From the NCBI GenBank assembly GCA_016188475.1, contig JACPHT010000008.1:98489-150191 (forward strand): a stretch of 51,703 nt of DNA, in the 5' to 3' direction. This DNA is from Candidatus Uhrbacteria bacterium (lineage in GTDB: Bacteria > Patescibacteriota > Patescibacteriia > UBA9934 > GWF2-40-263). The position numbers were made by a program, and so were the translations under genes. Under the pieces are notes generated by a model. The model was not told the origin of the DNA and searched no databases. It saw only the letters and a list, made by a program, of their open reading frames with translations. This document shows positions 47,323 through 51,703 of the stretch, in pieces. Position 1 is the stretch's first letter. Every line of letters starts with the position of its first letter.

Positions 47323-48575
47323 ACTTCTTCTTCTATTTCGAGTAACCTGTTGTATTTCGCGAGCCTCTCGGATCGGGACAGTGATCCTGTTTTAATAAAA
47401 TCCGCATTCACAGCAACAGCTAAATCAGCGATCGTTGTATCTTCTGTTTCTCCTGAACGATGGGAGACTGAAACCTTATACCCGAATTGCTGTGCAAGCA
47501 AAATCGCATCCACTGCTTCAGACAAAGTTCCAATCTGATTCAATTTGATTAAAATTGCATTTCCCGCGCCAAGTTCAATTCCTTTTTGCAATCGTTCAAC
47601 ATTTGTCACAAAAAAATCATCACCGACAAGCGTAACTTTATTTCCAATCTGTTTCGTCATTTCAACCCAACCGCCCCAATCATCTTGATTGAGTCCATCT
47701 TCCAAAGAAATAATCGGATATTTTTTTATCCAATTCTTCCACAAAGCAATCATTTGTTTTTGTGTAAAAATTTTCTTATCAACTTTGAGATGATAACGTT
47801 CGTCTTTTTTCTTGTAGAGTTCTGAAACTGCAGGATCGATCGCGAGAAAAACATTTTTTCCAGATTGATATCCGGCTTGCTTGATAGCTTTCATTATAAA
47901 TTTCAAGGCTTCTTCATTTTTTTTCAACTTAATCGCGTAACCACCTTCGTCGCCTTTCAATGTTGTAAAACCTTTCCTTTTCAAAAGTTCTCCAAGCGCG
48001 TAGAAAACTTCAGCTCCGCATCGCATTCGCTCTTTAAACGAATGTTGAGCAGGAACAATCATAAATTCCTGAAAATCCAAAATCCATCCAGCATGAACGC
48101 CGCCGTTTAGCACATTCATTGTAGGAATTGGCAGACGATATTTTTTATGTGAAATATCAAAAACAAAACGAAGATAAGAATACAACGGTATCTTTTTTGC
48201 TTTTGCCGCAACATGAGCGCATGCAAGCGACACTCCTAAAATTGCGTTTGCGCCAAGCCGGCTTTTATTCTTTGTTCCGTCAAGATCAATCATGATCTGA
48301 TCAATCTGCCTTTGTTTTGTGACGTCCATTCCGCGCAGAGCTTTCGAAATTGTTGTGTTGACATTGTGAACCGCTTTCAACACACCTTTTCCTTTGTATC
48401 TTTTTTTATCATTGTCTCGCAGTTCAAGCGCTTCATGTGATCCTGTTGAAGCGCCACTTGGCACAGATGCAATGCCAACCGTTCCGTTGTTTAACAAAAC
48501 AGAAACTTGAACGGTCGGATTTCCGCGCGAGTCTAAAATCTCATCAGCGTGAATAGATTCGATTGTGTATTTCAT
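47319..48575 (-). CDS. eno: Enolase
   Basis: 418 aa; 2-PG to phosphoenolpyruvate. ILDSRGNPTVQVSVLLNNG, GASTGSHEALELRD, LGVSLACAHVAAK, SLEDGLNQDDWGGW (Mg ligand region), GDDFFVTN, KLNQIGTLSEAVDAI with catalytic Lys, and VSHRSGETEDTTIADLAV. Its ATG is only 9 nt from a 13-bp hairpin and has no visible SD. Confidence 0.98.
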   Translation of the reverse strand: MKYTIESIHADEILDSRGNPTVQVSVLLNNGTVGIASVPSGASTGSHEALELRDNDKKRYKGKGVLKAVHNVNTTISKALRGMDVTKQRQIDQIMIDLDGTKNKSRLGANAILGVSLACAHVAAKAKKIPLYSYLRFVFDISHKKYRLPIPTMNVLNGGVHAGWILDFQEFMIVPAQHSFKERMRCGAEVFYALGELLKRKGFTTLKGDEGGYAIKLKKNEEALKFIMKAIKQAGYQSGKNVFLAIDPAVSELYKKKDERYHLKVDKKIFTQKQMIALWKNWIKKYPIISLEDGLNQDDWGGWVEMTKQIGNKVTLVGDDFFVTNVERLQKGIELGAGNAILIKLNQIGTLSEAVDAILLAQQFGYKVSVSHRSGETEDTTIADLAVAVNADFIKTGSLSRSERLAKYNRLLEIEEEV

Positions 48576-48584
48576 AAAAATGAA

Positions 48585-48620
48585 ATCACACTTAACTCCC
48601 GATCGGTAGTTAAGTGTGAT
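48585..48620 (-). terminator. Perfect 13-bp hairpin between pgk and eno
   Basis: ATCACACTTAACT-10 nt-AGTTAAGTGTGAT, followed on the minus strand by TTTCATTTTTATG, where ATG is the eno start. It could be a weak terminator/attenuator or an RNA processing site between the two glycolytic genes. Confidence 0.5.
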
Positions 48621-48623
48621 TGT

Positions 48624-49820
48624 TCAATCATAAACTTTCAATGGTTCTAAACCGGGAAATTTCTGACCAGCTAAAAAATCAAGAAGCGCTCCTCCGCCTG
48701 TTGACAGTAAAGTAAATTTATCCGATAGCTTCATTCGTTCAAGCACCGGACCTGTGTCACCACCGCCGACAATAGTTGCCGCCACACCAGTTCTATCCGC
48801 AATTGCTTGCGCGATCGCTCTTGTGCCAGCGCAAAAATTTCCAATCTCACAATATCCAAATGGACCATTCCAAACAATCGTTTTTGCATGTGAAATTTTT
48901 TTTATAAATTGATCACGCGTTTTTGGTCCAATATCAACAATCCGATCTCTTGAACCAATATCATCGGCTGAAACAATTTTTGTCTTTGCGTCTTTACGGA
49001 AACTCGAAGCTACAACAACGTCTTCTGGAAGAATAATTTTCTTCAAAAGATGTTTCGGCAAAGAACGAACGAGTTCAACTCCTTCAGTATCATAAATAGA
49101 ACGACCGACTTCAATTCCTTGTGCAACAAAAAAAGTTGTTGCGAGAGCACCACCAAGCAAAACATAATCCGTATGGCTTGAAAGATGTTTTATAACTGGA
49201 AGTTTTGTGTCAATCTTCAGTCCTCCCATCAACAAAATAAAAGGAAGTTTTGTATTTTTTTCAAGTTGAGATAAAACGTTCACTTCGCTTGCAAGAAGTG
49301 GGCCAGCATAAGATGGAAGCTCTTTCGCGATTGCGTTGAGTGAAGCATGAGCTCTGTGAGAAACAGCAAAGGCGTCATTGACATATACGTCACCCAGTCG
49401 CGCGAGAGCTTTTGCAAATACAGGATCATTAGCTGTTTCGCGTGGATCAAAACGTAAATTTTCCAAAATCAAAATTTGACCATCTTTTAAGTTCGCAACA
49501 GCCTGTTCAGCTCGTGCTCCAAAAAGCGCGCGCGAAATCGCAATTTTTGTCCCAAGCAAACTTCCCAATCGTTTTGCAATCGGTACAACAGAGTTTGCGG
49601 CTTTTCGTTTTCCACTTGGACGTCCGAGGTGCGTAAGAACAACTACACGAGCTCCGTGTTGTGAGAGCCAATCAATATCAACTGCGGCGCGAGCTATCCT
49701 TCCATGTGGACCATCAACAGCGCGCCCATTCTCAATTGGCACATTTCCATCAATACGTATAAGAACACGCTTGCCTTTAAGCGGTAAATCTTGTGGAATT
49801 TTGCGAAGCTTAATAGACAT
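48624..49820 (-). CDS. pgk: Phosphoglycerate kinase
   Basis: 398 aa, substrate-level ATP formation. KRVLIRIDGNVPIENG (R-D-NVP phosphoglycerate site; DGN replaces the common DFN), VVLTHLGRPSGKR, VYVNDAFAVSHRAHASL, LLMGGLKIDTKLPVI (GG-K-DTK rather than GGAKVSDK), KTIVWNGPFGYCE, VGGGDTGPVLERM. Upstream hairpin (49847-49886) is formed by a TCGAAGG repeat. Confidence 0.97.
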   Translation of the reverse strand: MSIKLRKIPQDLPLKGKRVLIRIDGNVPIENGRAVDGPHGRIARAAVDIDWLSQHGARVVVLTHLGRPSGKRKAANSVVPIAKRLGSLLGTKIAISRALFGARAEQAVANLKDGQILILENLRFDPRETANDPVFAKALARLGDVYVNDAFAVSHRAHASLNAIAKELPSYAGPLLASEVNVLSQLEKNTKLPFILLMGGLKIDTKLPVIKHLSSHTDYVLLGGALATTFFVAQGIEVGRSIYDTEGVELVRSLPKHLLKKIILPEDVVVASSFRKDAKTKIVSADDIGSRDRIVDIGPKTRDQFIKKISHAKTIVWNGPFGYCEIGNFCAGTRAIAQAIADRTGVAATIVGGGDTGPVLERMKLSDKFTLLSTGGGALLDFLAGQKFPGLEPLKVYD

Positions 49821-49846
49821 GCACCTAATGAAATTAAAGAAAAAAA

Positions 49847-49926
49847 CGCTTTTTATTCCCTGAGCTTGTCGAAGGGATAAAAAGCGATCTCATGTTACAT
49901 CGCCTTCGACAGGCTCAGGCAATATT
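49847..49926. repeat. CGCTTTTTATTCCCTGAGC...GGGATAAAAAGCG hairpin and CTTCGACAGGCTCAGGCAATA half
   Basis: The first half forms a 14-bp stem whose loop is the TCGAAGG core; a second inverted half follows. Upstream of pgk. Confidence 0.75.
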
Positions 49927-49959
49927 AGCACAAAAACCTTTCGATCTAAAACCCAAAAC

Positions 49960-50865
49960 CTAAAACCCAATTTTCATCTCTACAATCTCCGGTATATTAA
50001 ACAATCGCGCGCGAGTTCCGGTTTCACCAACACCGCTTGTTATAAAAAACGGCTGACCGTTATATTCAAACCAACCTTTATCAAACGCGCGACCAAGTCT
50101 TGTTGGAACAGCAGGAACAGGTCCAATAAACGGAAGACTGATTTGGCCTCCGTGAGTGTGAGCCGCGAGCACAAGATCAGCCAAACGCGTTGTGTCTGAA
50201 AAAACAACATCTGGATTATGCGCTAACATAATCGTAGTATCTTCTTCAACAACACTTTGCATTGTTTTGCCAATATCTCCTTCAAACCAAATGTCAGATA
50301 CTCCTGCGATACGCAATGTTTTATTTTCGATCTCGAGATTAAGAGTTTCGTTCTCGATAACTTCGATTCCGAATGATTCAAGAGCGGCGATCACTTCGTT
50401 TGACGCGTTAGCATAATATTCGTGATTTCCAGTCACAGCATAGACACCGTATGGAGCACGAAGTTCTGCGAGCGGAGAAAGATATTGAATATCAGTAGCT
50501 GATTTGACAACAAAATCTCCTAAAATAAAAATGATGTCCGGTTGAATTTCCTGCACGCGTTTAACAACTTTTGAAACCCAATCAGATTTTTTGAATGGTC
50601 CAGCATGAATGTCAGAAAAAACTACCGCTCGAATCGTCTGCGTTGGCGCTTCAATAAGATTCACTGAAGTTTGTTTGATGATCAATAAACGTGGTTCAAT
50701 GAAACTTCCGTAAAAAATTGTAATCCAAGATAAAATAAACAAAACAAAAATAGTCTGTCTTAATTTTGAATTTCGCAATCTCACGCGATGATGACTCTCT
50801 TGCAACAAAAAAATTCCAACTGTGATGAGATAGAAAAAAATAATGAAATCAAAAGCAAGTTCCAT
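49960..50865 (-). CDS. Membrane-anchored metallophosphoesterase
   Basis: 301 aa from ATG 50865; the track start adds residues from the repeat spacer. Two N-terminal TM helices (about 3-20 and 37-53), then the dimetal phosphoesterase motifs FSDIHAG, FILGDFVV, VTGNHEYY, MLAHNPDVV and AAHTHGGQ in order, as in the YkuE/LpxG-like group. Lies between gap and pgk. Substrate may be a lipid-linked pyrophosphate; unproven. Confidence 0.92.
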   Translation of the reverse strand: MELAFDFIIFFYLITVGIFLLQESHHRVRLRNSKLRQTIFVLFILSWITIFYGSFIEPRLLIIKQTSVNLIEAPTQTIRAVVFSDIHAGPFKKSDWVSKVVKRVQEIQPDIIFILGDFVVKSATDIQYLSPLAELRAPYGVYAVTGNHEYYANASNEVIAALESFGIEVIENETLNLEIENKTLRIAGVSDIWFEGDIGKTMQSVVEEDTTIMLAHNPDVVFSDTTRLADLVLAAHTHGGQISLPFIGPVPAVPTRLGRAFDKGWFEYNGQPFFITSGVGETGTRARLFNIPEIVEMKIGF

Positions 50866-50892
50866 AAATAAAAATTTGAAAAAAACTTTTAC

Positions 50893-50922
50893 CCCACACC
50901 CAACATCTAAAACCAAAAACCT
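50893..50922. repeat. ACCCAACATCTAAAACCAAAAACC simple repeat
   Basis: Spacer between gap and the phosphoesterase gene, same style as 21243 and 49944. Confidence 0.45.
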
Positions 50923-50926
50923 TTTT

Positions 50927-51703
50927 TTACAATTTCCCTACATACTGCACCATATCCATCAATCTTTCCGAATATCCCCATTCATTGTCATACCACGCGA
51001 GAACTTTCAAAAGATCGCCATCAACCAAACGTGTCATTTGAAGATCAACGACAGTTCCAAATGTTGACCCTATAAAATCTGTTGAAACAAGCGGCTCGTC
51101 TGTAACTCCAAGAATGTTTTTCCAACGCGGATCGCGTGCCGCATCGCGAAATACTTGATTGACTTCTTCAACGGTTGTTTGTTTTGAAAGAAGAAAAGTA
51201 AAATCAGTTAAAGAAACATCAATCGTTGGAACGCGAACAGCGATCCCGTCAAATTTATTTTTAAGTGACGGTATCGCTTGGGTGGTTGCTTTTGCCGCGC
51301 CAGTGCTTGTTGGAACTAGATTCACAAGCGCGCTTCGAGCTCGTCGCAAATCAGGATGAAGTTTCGGAGGAATACTGTCAACAGTGTTTTGCTCGGCTGT
51401 CACTGAATGAATTGTTGTAAGCATTGCTTTTTTCACGCCAAACGCCTCAACCAAAATCTGCGCGACAGGCGCAACAGAATTCGTTGTGCAAGAAGCGTTG
51501 TTGATTATTGTTTGATCTTTTAGACAAGTTTTGTGATTAACTCCAATTAAGAAAGTTGGAGCATCATCGGACGGCGCGCTAATAACAACTCTCTTTGCGC
51601 CGGCTTGCAAATGTTTTTTCGCGTCTTCTGTTTTTGTAAATCTTCCTGTCGATTCAACGACAACATCAACTTTGTGAGCGCCCCATGGGATTACTGATGG
51701 ATC
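50927..51703 (-). CDS. gap: Glyceraldehyde-3-phosphate dehydrogenase, 3' part (runs off right edge)
   Basis: The last 258 codons are in the window, reading DPSVIPWGAHKVDVVVESTGRFTKTEDAKKHLQAGAKRVVISAPS at its open end; the NAD-binding N-terminus is outside. The track begins at an internal Met/TTG and is too short. Catalytic Cys in INNASCTTNSVAPVAQ, TTIHSVTAEQNTVDSI, VPTSTGAAKATTQAIPSLKNKFDG, RVPTIDVSLTDFTFLL, and DNEWGYSERLMDMV at the end. First of the gap-phosphoesterase-pgk-eno-gpmI series. Confidence 0.97.
   Translation of the reverse strand, partial: DPSVIPWGAHKVDVVVESTGRFTKTEDAKKHLQAGAKRVVISAPSDDAPTFLIGVNHKTCLKDQTIINNASCTTNSVAPVAQILVEAFGVKKAMLTTIHSVTAEQNTVDSIPPKLHPDLRRARSALVNLVPTSTGAAKATTQAIPSLKNKFDGIAVRVPTIDVSLTDFTFLLSKQTTVEEVNQVFRDAARDPRWKNILGVTDEPLVSTDFIGSTFGTVVDLQMTRLVDGDLLKVLAWYDNEWGYSERLMDMVQYVGKL

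Overview
The window looks like a piece of a small-genome candidate-phylum bacterium (Patescibacteria/CPR). The reasons are: most genes are AT-rich and lie on the minus strand in tight strings with 1- or 4-nt overlaps; many genes lack a clear Shine-Dalgarno; CPR-typical proteins are present (DUF4012 surface protein, archaeal-type UMP kinase, very short TsaB, GreA starting MRLPIRKSE, a short divergent MetK); and dispersed inverted repeats of several families sit in almost every gene boundary. No rRNA, tRNA, CRISPR array or insertion-sequence transposase was seen. I cannot place the lineage more precisely from sequence alone.

Layout. 1-3.6 kb (minus): holB, a BNR-repeat lipoprotein, frr and the 5' part of glyS. 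3.7-7.2 kb: a plus-strand island unlike its surroundings, with a consensus promoter, a pseudoknot-capable leader ending in a strong terminator, two GC-rich orphan genes, a 183-nt rod-like structured element, several terminators and another short promoter-to-terminator transcript. 7.3-17.2 kb (minus): TrmB-type regulator, S23 four-helix protein, four glycosyltransferases, GIY-YIG protein, MreB, DUF4012 protein and an MscS-type membrane protein, i.e. mainly envelope and cell shape. 17.4-20.6 kb: tsaB and a wHTH regulator facing a plus-strand 701-aa membrane protein that starts behind a 6-codon leader ORF. 20.8-22.8 kb: rplL, rplJ, their L10 leader and pyrH. 22.9-27.6 kb: holin-like membrane protein, xseB-xseA, membrane protein, C39-like peptidase and a TM0106-type nuclease. 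27.7-34.4 kb: orphan zinc-ribbon gene, greA, hydrolase, ParB-like protein, HAD phosphatase, exported coiled-coil protein, DUF4015 glycoside hydrolase and cyclophilin lipoprotein. 34.4-40.5 kb: metK, then a plus-strand SOS-like set (lexA, small ORFs, dinB), then uvrD/pcrA. 40.6-51.7 kb: orphan 423-aa gene, mltG, manC, PAP2 phosphatase, nth, and lower glycolysis (gpmI, eno, pgk, a metallophosphoesterase and partial gap).

How the genes work together. The lower-glycolysis genes plus manC/PAP2/mltG and the glycosyltransferase/mreB block suggest a fermentative cell that invests in its surface. Repair functions (lexA, dinB, uvrD, nth, xseAB) are spread through the window; lexA carries a symmetrical four-half-site operator over its own promoter.

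The most unusual material is non-coding: (i) a four-copy Y-shaped hairpin family with compensatory changes; (ii) a two-copy element with 20-nt inverted arms and variable centre; (iii) the leader/terminator controlling the GC-rich genes; (iv) a rod with a 15x15-nt bubble, resembling 6S RNA architecture; and (v) dispersed repeats that flank single-gene units (GIY-YIG, S23) and appear in frame inside manC, metK and a C39 peptidase.
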